From Ehretia macrophylla (taxonomy: Eukaryota; Streptophyta; Magnoliopsida; Boraginales; Ehretiaceae), in the NCBI GenBank assembly GCA_037974665.1, contig CM075780.1:6789268-6853267 (forward strand): DNA of 64,000 bases. Direction: 5' to 3'. Position 1 is the first letter of the stretch, and each line of letters starts with the position of its first letter. Positions 1 through 11,198 of the stretch are shown in pieces. The translations under genes and the position numbers were made by a program. Under the pieces are notes generated by a model. The model saw only the letters and a list, made by a program, of their open reading frames with translations, was not told the origin of the DNA and made no database searches.

Positions 1-673
1 TATTTCGACATCCCGTTTGGTTTACAACCTAGCATGATGCTATGTCTCGTTTGTTTGTTTGACCTCGTTTCAAAATATTCCTATTTAAGATTGGATAAAT
101 TCATTTACTTAGTCCTCACTAATGCATCATAACCTATGATAATACTAGCGGTAAAAAAGCATAACGATCATAATAATGTCTAATATTAGTCTATTTAGTA
201 TAAGTACAAACCAAAATTTGACCCCAAATTACAACGGGGGTCTTTTACATCATGACATCGAGTAACACAAAAGGAAATAGTCTTCAAGTAACATAAAATT
301 CACAAGTAGTCACGTTCAAGCAAAACAACAATGACAAGCAATCACTCCAGGGTTCATCATTAGATACATTGTCCTCGGGTACTTGTACCTGTTCTTCTTC
401 ACCTGTGATGAAAAAGAGGGTGAGTCCTTATGAACTCAGCGAGGGGGAAACGAGAAATACGTTTTGAAACTCATTTTCCAGTTCAATTATGAAAACTCCT
501 TTTTGAAAACATGTCACGTATTGCAAATAACAAGGTACGCAAATATATGACACAAATCGAGTAACAGATACATTTACCAATCATTTCAAGGATACGGTGA
601 GCATTTGCTCTCAATTTCAATTCCGATACAATTATTGCGGCCGACTTCAATAATCCACTTATCGCTCCCAATT

Positions 674-904
674 GGGTGTACTCCGGATATACCCCGAAAC
701 CTACGACCTAACTCTTCGAGGGTGGAATGCCAAGCGAGAGAGGGAATTGGACCATGGTAGTCACGGGAGCACCGGCAAGACCTATGCTGCCCGGCGTTCG
801 TGAAACGTTACCATGCCATAATGAAAGGTTGCAACCTCGTATGCAATGCAAATTTATAACATTTAACATATCACATTAGGAGGACAACAAAGTAGGTCAC
901 CTCC
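674..904 (-). other. Conserved LTR module with AAAGTAG-loop hairpin, copy 1
   Basis: This segment begins with an imperfect palindrome centred on TCCGGA and ends with a hairpin at 879-904 (arms GGAGG and CCTCC, loop containing AAAGTAG). The same order of motifs occurs at 29227-29460 and, in a different LTR family, at 12049-12300 and 15587-15838. The inner part of the right arm is partly disrupted in this copy. Function is unknown; conservation across families suggests an LTR regulatory or packaging element. Confidence 0.6.
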
Positions 905-2999
905 GAACAGTTATAAGATCGCACGTTGTCAAGTAGTCAAACAAGGCACGATAAGACAAGTAATTTCACTTGAAAGGCATATAGAGCCATGTGAATATTA
1001 AACGGGCAGCCATGTAACACATGTAAGTCAAGCCATATAACTCATTTCGAAGTCCACGTAATCAAGTGGTACGATTATTCAACATGCAACAACATTTACG
1101 TGGGTTTGGTTACAAGAAAAACTTATTTGACAACATGCAATGGTCGAAATCACATTTGAAGTTATAAGACATTTACGGGCAGCCCATTAAGCATATAATT
1201 TCCACACAATATACAAATGATCAATACTTAGCAAAACTACCCAGTCATTAGGGTTTCCATTTCGTGTATATTCGTGCAATTTGAGCCTCAACCCAACTCA
1301 AAGTCAATCTCAAACCATGCATCATTTAATTCAACATCCTCAAACATTCAAAACAGTCCACACAACATCCCGAAGGTACAATCCAAAGCATTTAATTCAA
1401 CAAGAGAAGTCACCACAATTTTTCTAAGTACAACATTAAGTTAAACCCTTACTGCAATAGGCTGTTTTCTCACAATCAATAGGATAATCAAACAATCTCC
1501 AAATCCAATGAATAAGATGTCAAATTAAAGCTTAAGAAGTTAACTAAAATCAGAACAAACCTTGCATGAATTGGAGTTCAGAATCATTAGTTATAGCCAA
1601 AACAGTGAGATAGCACAAAACTCTCTAGATTTGCACACTTTTCAGAAATTGACGATTTTGAGGTCATTAGGGTCAGTTTTGGCCTTGGTCCATGTATGAC
1701 AAAATTGTCCAGAACTGAAAAATCTAGTAGCACACCAAATTTCATGCATTTTGGACATCATTTACTAAGTCAAATATGGTTAGTTCCACAAGGTCAGTGC
1801 ACCTGCCAAAAGCTGCTTCATTTTTCCAGATTTCCAGATTTGGTCACATTTTAAAGATTTGCCATTTTTAGGACCTTACAGTCAAAATTAGCTTCGGCCT
1901 ATTTCTGGGAAAAATGTTCAAAACTGTCCAAACTAGTCACCTACCAATTTTCAAGCATTTTAAACATTATTTACCTAGCTAAACTTACCTCGAATGGACT
2001 GGTCAGAGAGCTGTCAACAATTTCGACTTCACCTAGCATCATTTTCAAGCCAAGATCTTGCCATGCATGGTTGTTTAAGCTTATGAACGACCATATAGTT
2101 CAAGTACAGAAGCAAATACACACATTTATGAGCATGCATGTGAATTTTTGAAGAGTTTTCAAAAGGTTTTAACCCTCACCTTATCAATCAAGCAAAAGAT
2201 GTTCAAAAACATTGTTGAAGCTCAACTTTCTTCCTCTCCTTGCTTAGCCGAAATCCCAACTAGCTTTTCTCTATTTTTCCTAGCTTTGTGATCAATCTCT
2301 TAGCACATGCATGAGGTCATAACATGAAGAAAAGAAATGGATGCCAAGAAGCTTACCTAGGCCGAATGGAGTCTTCAATGCACATACAAGTGTAATTTTC
2401 ACCTCCTAGCTAGCTCGGTTGAGGTTCTTTGCTTGTAGCTTGCTTTTCTTAGCTATGGTGTGAAGAAGAGAAGCTATGGAGATGAAGAACTCAGCCAAGG
2501 CCGAGAATGAGAGAGGAAAATGAGATGAAGAGAGAAAAAAATGAAAGAGAAATGAAGAAAATGACAAACAATGAAGCCTTTTGCAAATTTGAGGAGCATG
2601 TCGGCCTTGGGCTTCCAAATCTGAATTTTTTGTTTCTTCAAGGTGGAAATTTGAAATGCTAGCATGGGCTATGAGTTTTTGGTCGAGCAAGAGAGAGTTT
2701 TGAGGTGGTTTTGGTCATTTTTTTATGCATTTGTGTCATAGTTTGTCTAAATGTGTCTAGGAATTAAATTATATTGAATAAGCATGCACAAATGCCACCT
2801 AGTGGTCGGCCAAGCATGTGGAAAATTCTGAAATTTTGTCTTGGTTGAGCTTATTTTATTGCATGTGTTTGGATGTGCAAAAGAAAATGAATAAAGAATG
2901 AATAATGTTTAGTGTTTGGTGCATTTTTTGTCTTCTAGTGAGTTGAATTAGGATTATTATATTGATAGTGGATTTTGTAGGATTGTTTAATAGTTTAGT

Positions 3000-3256
3000 G
3001 CTCTGTGAAAGATGCTTTCTTGATTAGCGTGAAGGCACGCTTTCCTAGGTCTAAGGCACGCACTACGAGGTAGGACACGAACTACGAGACGAACGCACAT
3101 TTTTCAAGTAAATGCAAGCAACCCTAATTGAATGCACGTAATTCAATGTATGGCACATAAAATGAACACAATTCTTAAACGTAGGTCATGGCACGCAAAT
3201 CTAGGTTAGGACACATGAAGCGAGATTTCGCACGCAAATCGGGGTCGGGCCTCACA
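3000..3256 (-). repeat. Degenerate GCACG-rich minisatellite at the LTR 5' end
   Basis: Short degenerate repeats of about 15-20 bp, built around GCACG and a CTAGGT-like core, fill the sense 5' end of the LTR. The homologous zone in the solo LTR (about 31600-32086) is nearly twice as long, so copy number varies between insertions. Confidence 0.55.
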
Positions 3257-3258
3257 GC

Positions 3259-3339
3259 TATTCGGGCAGAATGCCCCCGAATAAGAGCCACTAGGCAGGA
3301 CTTCCTCCGTATATAGCTATTTAGGCAATATCATAAATA
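3259..3339 (-). other. Paired hairpins in the truncated Athila-like LTR
   Basis: Two hairpins match HP2 and HP3 of the right LTR. The first, 3259-3283, has arms TATTCGGG and CCCGAATA and is perfect. The second, 3318-3339, has arms TATTTAGG and CATAAATA with one mismatch. The third member of the set was removed by the Tekay-like insertion. Confidence 0.7.
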
Positions 3340-3459
3340 AGAACTATAAAAATAACTTGACAAAAATTGAAAATATTGGAAAAATATTCCAAAGCTCTCA
3401 AAACTTGTGAGAAAATATGAAGAGGGGTGATGTCTATTTATAGGAAAAGTTGGCTACTA

Positions 3460-3610
3460 TTCACGTAGGTATTATTCACGCAGGTATTATTCACGCGACT
3501 ACTATTCACGCGGATACTATTCACGTATTCTGCACGCAATTTTACTATTCAAGCATTGACCATCACTATTCACGCGTTGACCGATACTATTCACGTTTTG
3601 ACCAAAAAGT
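3460..3610. repeat. TATTCACG short tandem repeats in LTR
   Basis: A degenerate array of 16-20-bp units containing TATTCACG, with repeated GTTGACC segments toward its end. The homologous array in the right LTR (about 8625-8735) is shorter, which explains the ~44-bp length difference between the LTR pieces. Confidence 0.7.
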
Positions 3611-4175
3611 TGACAAATGCTATTCCAAGTTTATTCGGCGTTCTGAGTCCGTTTCCGCATTCCGTTTGGTCAAATTCTTCCTCTACGGGCTTCAATTATT
3701 GGTCAACACTTGAGTTTGTCTTTGACTTTGATCGGTTCGTTGACCGCAGCATCTTCACGCATTTTTTACTATTTTAACCCTCCAAACGATGGAATTTGAC
3801 TACAATCATGCCACGCGCAGGACCAAAGTCCTACGTTTTGCTCAGAAGGCTATTTCTACCTGAAAAACGGATATGGTTTGCCCAAAAGGGACATGGGTCA
3901 CTATTTGAGATCATCTGGGTCAATGCTCTGAGTCTGATTTCGTCCTAGTTTCAACCAAATTTCTTCTCTATGAGCTTCATTCTTCAATCACTTCTCGTAC
4001 TTCCCCATTCTTGACTTCTTGACTTGCAATTTGGATCATTTTGGGTCTGATTTTTCACTTTTCTATATCATCTTACATTGCATCAAAAATATCAAAGTAT
4101 TGCAATAATTCCCAAATTAAGATGCAAATATAGTACAAATACCAGGGTTTGAGTGTTGTAAATACAGTCACATCA

Positions 4176-4213
4176 ACATCCCCAAACCTAAACCTTGCTT
4201 GACCTCAAGCAAG
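4176..4213 (-). promoter_or_regulatory. Polypurine tract and adjacent hairpin (Athila-like)
   Basis: On the minus strand GGTTTGGGGATGT runs directly into the LTR start TGATGTGAC, as expected for the plus-strand primer of reverse transcription. Next to it is a perfect 9-bp inverted repeat, CTTGCTTGA at 4194-4202 and TCAAGCAAG at 4205-4213. Confidence 0.75.
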
Positions 4214-5866
4214 ACTGTCTTTAAAACAGATGTGAATGCAGATTTTGCATAATTTTTACAAGTCAAAAACAAATGAAGTAATCTATCCTATCTTTTTGTC
4301 AAACACTTTCCAAATATGAAATATGAGAAATGCAATCTACTATCTTAAACATATTTAGCAATTAATTGCAAACATGATAAGAGAACTTTGTACATAGTTT
4401 TCACAAATAGGTACTCTTATTGGAAATCGACTATTGATTGCTTCGGAGTATATATTTAGAAGTAAACTAAGCAAATTAAGTTCATTCAATTCCCAACTTT
4501 CAAGTAATGCAAACAGATTGGACCTTGATATTCTTACCTACATTTGTAATCAAACTCTTGATCATGCCTTAACCCTTTAACATTTGCCAGAAATATAAAA
4601 CTACAACTGATAGTATCTCTATATAGTGTTCAATTTCTTTTGCTTTCTGAATATCCCATGTAGCGGGCTTTAAGGCCAACAATCCCCCGCCATTATGACT
4701 GAGGTTGCCAGGTTTTAAAGGGACCCCTACGTGCCTTAATCACCCGAGATATCTAGGCTCGAAACTTTACACTATTGCACATATCCCAAATTACAATGTC
4801 TAGGATAGTGGTGCTTAGAGATTTACAACATATTTACATCAAAAATTTATTCAACAGTAAAGGTATGTACAACTATTTTTCGTTTTTCTAGTTTTGTTCT
4901 TTTTTTTTCTTTTTCTTTTTTCAGAGTGTACATACAGACAGAGTAACATAACATACAGTACAGACATGGCATAAGGGTTCAGGTTTCAATCACAAGGAGT
5001 TCTCATAACAAACGGTAATCCTATCTCAGTCCTTTCATAATCACAAACCTATCAATTGAAGAATAGAAGAACAGCTAGGTTTACTCATCAATACAGTACT
5101 CCAAAGTTTTTCTTACAGAGTTCCCTCAGAGTTTTTCACAATACATAACTAACAATACAGGTTCTCAAATCATTTAAATCATCGTTTTTAAACATATAAG
5201 ATAGCAGACTACTCTTCTCATAAACAAAAAATGGTGTATTTCTTGCATATTTTGAAAAAGTTTTTCATGAAATGTACGCACCCCCACCCAAAACTTTGCT
5301 TGTTCTCAAGCAAATAGCAATGTAAGACAGTGAGAATGTAATATGCAAGTAATAACATAATGACAAATGCTACATCCCCAAACCTATGGTTTTCTTACTC
5401 TACAGCGCAGGTTGATCAGGTATAAAGGGAAATGTAGTAAGGAAAGATATCACTTGATGTGAAGCATTTCTATGTTGATGTCAAAGCTTCTCTACTAACT
5501 TTTGTCAAAAGATGTATCATTCTGCAATTAAAGATTAGAGGAAAATGCATTTTACAGATTATCATCAACACAACAAAAATAGTTAGCTATACTAAATAGA
5601 CAAAACAAATATATAGGGGAGAAACCAAAAAGAAATATGGTCACAGAAAATTACTAATATATTAAACAAATAAATAAACTACCCAGACCATTTAGACTCT
5701 TTTATGAGGTTCAAGAGTTAATCAAACAAACATTAAAACATTGAAAAGAACACTAGGAAAATCATAAAATCACACAAACAAAAGAAAATAAACACGCATA
5801 AGCATTTAAAAATCTAGGTTGCCTCCTAGTGGCATTAAGTTTTACACCCTCAGCCAGGCGCTATTG
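4214..5866 (-). other. Non-coding interior of Athila-like element
   Basis: About 1.65 kb of AT-rich sequence without a credible reading frame. It holds a second polypurine-like block and hairpin at about 5279-5316 (arms TTTGCTTG and CAAGCAAA) and a repeat of ACATCCCCAAACCT at about 5372. Both resemble the true 3' end at 4176-4213, so parts of the terminal region appear duplicated. A T/C-rich stretch lies at about 4880-4925. No pol domain is recognisable. Confidence 0.55.
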
Positions 5867-7312
5867 TTAGAGCCAACAATGTTTAAAATTTTTCAACACA
5901 TATCGCCTGATAATCATTTCAGCACAGATTTTGAATGGAAAAGGATCACGCAACAAATGATGGCTCATTCTTTCGACAGAACATGCCTTTTCCAAATCAC
6001 TTTGAAAAAGTGACAATTCCCATCCCAATGTGATGTGTGTAGGAATGTTTATGGTTATGTCAACAGGGGCTATTTGGTGTTGTAAATCAGTGTGTCCCAA
6101 ATTCATTTGGTCAACCCATAGATTAGAAGTGTCTAACATATTGTTCAGAAATGGGTCAAATCCAATTTGTGTCTTCATGGGCAATGTTGTAAGCTTCACA
6201 ACAGGAGAAGATACATTTAAAGGAGAATTGAGATGACTTTCAACAAGAGAGAGGATGGATGTCAAAACTTCTTTTTTAGTATTGTAATCAGTTGAAAAGG
6301 GCATGGAAGCATTTGACTTATTCTCTCGGTCAATTTGATACAAAAGTCGTTCGACCTCATTAATGTCTTCTTCAGGAGTCGAGAAGGATACAGGAATTAA
6401 AGTAGACTCAATAGACTCATCTTGAAAGAGTGAAGACTCTAAGGAAGTGTGTACACTCATATTCCTTGAAGAGGAATCAGAGTCGGGTTGAATCAAAACA
6501 TTACTAAGGTCATCCTATCCTTCTAAACGAGGCATTGTATCATATTTTTCCTCAAATTCATTTTCCTTATGAATTTTCTTGACTCCAAGGTGATGGCTAG
6601 TTTTGCCAACCTGGAATGTGTGCCTCAAACATGTTATCTACCTTATTCCTAGTGTTACATTCTCTACCCACATTATATCCACTAAACACTTCTATTTTCT
6701 CAACAACCTGGTTTTGGATAGGTTCGTGATGAACGGACCTATATTGGTTTGGTGAACTCAGAACAGGTTGAATAGGATGCTCGTCTTTTTCCCACCCATT
6801 TATACTCTCGGCTAATTGACCGATTTGGTCTTGTAGCCTATCTATGGATTGGTGGTTGGATTCGGTGAGTTGGACAAGTTGGCCGAACTTGTCGTTGAAG
6901 TTTGGTTCAGGAGAAGAAAATTCAATCGAGTTGGGATAGCAAAAGTTTTATTTGAATGAATTACTTTGAAAGCTTTCGCAAAACTTGGAAGAATTAGGGT
7001 TTTGATATGTAAAATTTTCAAAATTTTGAGGCAGAAAAGATGAATCATTTTTATCCAAAAATAAATTTTGATATTCTGCCACTTCGGGTTATATGCATTT
7101 GAGTACAAATTTTGGTTTGAATAATAACCCTGAGTACTAAAATCGCGACTATGTAAAAACTGGGGATTTTGGGGACAATTTTCAAAAGTATGCCCAAATT
7201 GAGAACAAATTTCACAAGTATTTGGGATAGGGGGTTGGGTTGTTTCATTAAAAGCCCATTGATCGGATGAATCATTAAAATGAGTCATATTCCAATCAAT
7301 CAAAATTTCCAA
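5867..7312 (-). pseudogene. Broken gag-like region with CCHC zinc knuckle
   Basis: Remnant of an Athila/Tat-type gag read on the minus strand. The first open piece (7312 to 6842, 156 codons) holds a zinc knuckle, CEICSQFGHTFENC (C-x2-C-x4-H-x4-C), followed by a YNPKW segment like the YNPGW motif that follows the knuckle in Athila gags. The frame then shifts. A second frame reads QIGQLAES near 6800 and continues to about 6607. Another frame runs through a TAG at about 6515-6517 into a 209-codon open piece (6496-5867) with no domain I recognise. The knuckle lies only ~110 bp past the primer site, so most of the gag N-terminus is missing. Not functional as it stands. Confidence 0.7.
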
Positions 7313-7421
7313 ACATTTTTTTTAAAATTTTTTTAATATTTTTTTTTTAAATAAAGGGGATAAAATAAACACTTAAACAAGTTCACAAATACTTTTATCA
7401 AAAACTAAACTATACCGTGCT

Positions 7422-7439
7422 TCCCCGGCAACGGCGCCA
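7422..7439 (-). promoter_or_regulatory. Primer binding site, tRNA-Asp type
   Basis: The minus strand reads TGGCGCCGTTGCCGGGGA, complementary to the 3' end of plant tRNA-Asp. It starts six bases inside the 5' LTR edge at 7446. This fixes the element orientation and supports the Athila/Tat assignment. Confidence 0.85.
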
Positions 7440-7445
7440 AAAACT

Positions 7446-9295
7446 TGATGCAACCCGGTGGGCGTGTGAAAAGTGTGTAAAATAAACCAAGTTAAAATAC
7501 CCGCAAGTGCACAGATCTTCATAGTGTAGTGTTCTATGAGTGCGGAATCGTACCACAGGGAAGCTCGTTAGTTAGTTAGTGAAGTAGTGTGAAAGTGTTA
7601 AAGCGCTTAAGTGACAGTTCGCAAAGAATTTGAAGTAACGTGCGAGAATGTAAACTAAACTATAACTAAAAAAATTGCCTAATTTAAGCTAAATAATAGC
7701 TAAATACAGAAGAATATCTAGGGATCAGATATGTAAATAAGGCAATTAATGTAGGCTCGGCATCTGGATTCTTAAATTCTACACAAGAGGTTAAGCTACA
7801 AGCATTAACCTAGTCAATTAACTTAGTCTATTAAAATCCCAATTACTAACTCTGATGTATGTGCCATTCCATCTACGAGCGTATAGCCATAGTATGGATC
7901 TGTCCTTACAACCTGGTGTAAAAAGGTATGTTTCAAGATAAATAATCAACATCTCCTTACTAGTCTAGAAACTATGGTCTACTTAAAAGCATTACCTATA
8001 ATTTCTTGGAATCTTTAAGGTTGTCAAGCTATTGATTCACTATTAAAGCATGGATATATGACATGAAAATAAAGCAATCATATCATCTACTTAAAAGCAT
8101 TATGTATGAAAGACAATACTTAATTAATACAAGCCATATATTGCATTGAAACTAAATTATCCGAATCCGAGACCATATATTAAAAGACCATTATTTACAA
8201 TATCCTACCCTAGATAAGAATTCTATTCAGACATAATAAATACGAGTTTATACAAATAAAAGAGAGTCAAGAAAGGCTCTCCCGTATTAACGAACGCGTA
8301 TTTCTGAACTCCAGGTCTGAACAGAAATTCTATAGCTATTCGGGCAGAGCTTCCCCCCGAATAAGAGATATTTTTGAGCAAAGGCTCAAAAATGAACGTT
8401 AGGATGTCCATTGTACAGTAGCTATTCGGGCAGAATGCCCCCGAATAAGAGCCACTAGGCAGGACTTCCTCCGTATATAGCTATTTAGGCAAAATCCTAA
8501 ATAAGAACTATAAAAATAACTTGACAAAAATTGAAAATATTGGAAAAATATTCCAAAGCTCTCAAAAATTGTGAAAAAATATGAAGAGGGGTGATGTCTA
8601 TTAATAAGAAAAGTTGGCTACTATTCACGCAGGTACTATTCATGTATTCTGCACGCAGTTTTACTGTTCACGCGTTGACCATCACTATTCACGCGTTGAC
8701 CGATACTATTCACGTGTTGACCAAAAAGGTTGACCAATGCTATTCCAAGTTTATTCGGCGTTCTGAGTTCGTTTCCGCATTCCATTTGGTCAAATTCTTC
8801 CTCTACGGGCTTCAATTCTTGGTCAACACTTGAATTTGTCTTTGACTTTGACTGGTTCGTTGACCACAGCATCTTTAGGCATTTTTCACTATTTTGACCC
8901 ACCAAACGATGGAATTTGACTACAATCATGCCACGCGCAGGACCTAAGTCCTGCGTTTTGCTCAGAAGGCTATTTCTACCTGAAAAGCGGATATGGTTTG
9001 CCAAAAACGGACATGGGTCACTATTTGAGATCATCTGGGTCAATGCTCTGAGTCCGATTTCATGCTAGTTTCAGCCAAATTTCTTCTCTATGAGCTTCAT
9101 TCTTCAACCACTTCTCGTACTTCCCCATTCTTGACTTCTTGACTTGCAATTTGGATCATTTTGGGTCTGATTTTTCACTTTTCTATATCATCCTACATTG
9201 CATCGAAAATATCAAAGTATTGCAATAATTCCCAAATTAAGATGCAAATATAGTACAAATACCAAGGTTTGAGTGCTGTAAATACAGTCACATCA
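7446..9295 (-). mobile_element. Athila/Tat-like 5' LTR, complete (1850 bp)
   Basis: Begins TGATGCAACC and ends GTCACATCA on the plus strand, giving short inverted ends TGATG/CATCA. One edge faces the tRNA-Asp primer site, the other abuts 5S spacer at 9296. Its right half matches 3257-4175. It contains three related hairpins (8337-8503) and a TATTCACG repeat array (about 8625-8735). No coding sequence. Confidence 0.85.
8337..8503. other. Three related hairpins in tandem within the LTR
   Basis: HP1 is 8337-8363 (TATTCGGG/CCCGAATA, 11-nt loop). HP2 is 8423-8447 (same arms, 9-nt loop). HP3 is 8482-8503 (TATTTAGG/CCTAAATA, 6-nt loop). All have perfect 8-bp stems, are preceded by AGC and followed by AGA. 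HP3 differs from HP1 and HP2 at two stem pairs, and both arms changed together. Pairing is seen directly; function is not known. Confidence 0.75.
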
Positions 9296-9742
9296 CTGGG
9301 CTAGAAAACCGAGAGCGTAGGGTTTGTGACCAGGTCTCCGTCGCTCCGGTACCCATAACTTTTGATCCGTAAGGAGTTACGCGGTGCACAGCATACCGTT
9401 GCAAAGCTCTCTGAGAGCTCTACGACAGGGGCAGCCAGCCTACTCGCTGTGCCCATTTTTGGAGCCCAAAATCGAAAGTTTTCATCAATTTCAGGCCACT
9501 TTTCTTCTTTTGCTATATTTTTCCGTCCCGGATCATACGTCGTGAATTGTAAAAAGGACGAAAACCTGACTCGCGGGACATCAGAGGGCCCTACAACGTG
9601 TCGATATCACGTCTTGCGAGGATGCTGCGTTGTTGAAGCGGATGGGTTGTCGTTAAGCCCATTGGGCCTTTTGAATGGGCCATCTCTCTAGGCTGGGACT
9701 GTGAACCGTTAACACATATAAGAATTGTGCCCTCAACATGAC
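9296..9742 (+). repeat. Partial 5S spacer at the array edge
   Basis: This is the downstream ~447 bp of a 5S spacer. It starts CTGGG at the edge of the Athila-like LTR and contains TAGGGTTT and the site II block before the first gene. The gene that belonged to it is beyond the insertion. Confidence 0.85.
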
Positions 9743-9862
9743 AGGTGCGATCATACCAACACTAATGCACCGGATCCCATCAGAACTCTGAAGCCAAGCG
9801 TGCTTGGGCAAGAGTAGTACTAGGATAGGTGACCCCCTAGGAAGTCCTCGTGTTGCACCCCC
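9743..9862 (+). rRNA. 5S rRNA: 5S rRNA gene copy 1
   Basis: 120 nt. Differs from the array consensus at several sites, including A at nt 1, CC for TT in the A-box region, GGGCAAG for GGGCGAG, and GGATAGG for GGATGGG in the C box. Probably a degenerate copy. Confidence 0.93.
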
Positions 9863-10418
9863 TTTTCAATTTATTTTGCCCTGGTTAGGGTTGCCAAGAT
9901 ACTTTATCCACCAAATCTCTATTATTGAATCCCACGGAACATTGGGCAAGACAACTTCGCTTCACGTAGAGGCTGGGCCCGCAAACCGAGGCGTAGGGTA
10001 TGGGACCAGGTCTCCATCGCTCCGATGCCAATAACTTTTGATCCGTAAGGAGTTACGCAGCTCACAGCATACCGTTGCAAAGCTCTCTGAGAGCTCTACA
10101 ACGGGGGCAGCCAGCTTGCTCGCTTTGCCCTTTTTTGGAGCCCAAAATCGAACGTTTTCATTAGTTTCAGGCCACTTTTCTTCTTTTGCTCTGTTTTTCC
10201 GTCCCGGATCATACGTCGTGAATTGTTAAAAGGACGACAACCTGACTCGCGGGACATCAAAAGGCCCTACAATGTGTCGATATCACGTCTTACGAGGATG
10301 ATGCGTTGTTGAAGCGGATGGGTTGTCGTTAAGCCCATTGGGCCTTTTGAATGGGCCATCTCTCTAGGCTAGGACTGTGAACCGTTAACACATATAAGAA
10401 TTGTGCCCTCAACATTAC

Positions 10419-10538
10419 GGGTGCGATCATTCCAACACTAATGCACCGGATCCCATCAAAACTCCAAAGTTAAGCGTGCTTGGGCAAGATTAGTACTACG
10501 ATGGGTGACCCCTTGGGAAGTCCTCGTGTTGCACCCCC
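10419..10538 (+). rRNA. 5S rRNA: 5S rRNA gene copy 2
   Basis: 120 nt. Changes include ATTCC for ATACC, ATCAAAACTCCAAAG in the middle, GGGCAAGATT, and CTACGATG. Degenerate. Confidence 0.93.
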
Positions 10539-11198
10539 TTTTCAAATTTTTTTGCCCTGGTTAGGGTTGCCAAGATACTTTATCCACCAAATCTCTATTA
10601 CTGAATCCCATGGAACATTGGGCAAGACAACTTCGCTTCACGTAGAGGCTGGGCCCGCAAACCGAGGGCGTTGGGTTTGTGACTAGGTCTCCGTCGCTTC
10701 GGTGCCCATAACTTTTGATCTGTAAGGAGTTACGCAGCGCACAACATAGAGTTGCAAAGCTCTCTGAGAGCTCTACGACTGGGGCAGCCAGCTTGCTCAC
10801 TGTGCCAATTTTTGGAGCCCAAAATCGAACGTTTTTATCAGTTTCAGGCCAGTTTTCTTCTTTTGCTCTATTTTTTCGTCCTGGATCATACGTCGTGAAT
10901 TGTTAAAAGGACGACAACCTCACTCGCGTGACATCAGAGGGCCGTACAACGTGTCGATATCACGTCTTGCGAGGATGATGCGTTGTTGAAGCAGATGGGT
11001 TGTCGTTAAGCCCATTGGGCATTTTGAATGGGCCATCTCTCTAGGCTGGGACTGTGAACCGTTAACAAATATAAGAATTGTGCCCTCAACATGATGGGTG
11101 CGATCATACCAGCACTAATGCACCGGATCCGATCAGAACTCCGAAGTTAATCGTGCTTGGGCAAGAGTAGTACTTGGATGGGTGACCCCTTGGGAAGT

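Larger units (their letters stand above)
1..3256 (-). mobile_element. Tekay/Del-like LTR, cut by the window start
   Basis: This is an LTR read on the minus strand. Its 5' end (sense TGTGAGGCCCGACCCCG) lies at 3256, and its other end is outside the window. It is collinear with the solo LTR at 27722-32086, matching it from about 27990 onward, and its first 300 sense bases match the LTR start at 63699-64000 (roughly 88-90% by eye). It abuts a truncated Athila-like LTR at 3257, so it inserted into that older element. It lacks the TRIM carried by the solo-LTR copy. Whether it is a solo LTR or the edge of a full element cannot be seen here. No coding capacity was found. Confidence 0.85.
3257..4175 (-). 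mobile_element. Athila/Tat-like 3' LTR, truncated
   Basis: This is the remaining 919 bp of the left LTR, matching 8421-9295 of the right LTR. It is longer than the matching stretch because its TATTCACG-type repeat array (about 3460-3610) has more units. The adjoining polypurine tract (minus strand) follows at 4176. Confidence 0.85.
3257..9295 (-). mobile_element. Athila/Tat-like Ty3/gypsy element, non-autonomous and decayed
   Basis: Minus-strand LTR retrotransposon with LTR ends TGATG...CATCA. The right (5') LTR is complete at 7446-9295. The left (3') LTR is reduced to 3257-4175 because a Tekay-like LTR is inserted into it. The primer site pairs with tRNA-Asp, as is usual in Athila/Tat elements, and a gag-type zinc knuckle is present. 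No protease, reverse transcriptase, RNase H or integrase is visible in the ~3.3-kb interior. The right flank (from 9296) is 5S spacer starting CTGGG, so the element sits in the 5S array. The left target duplication is outside the window. Confidence 0.8.
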
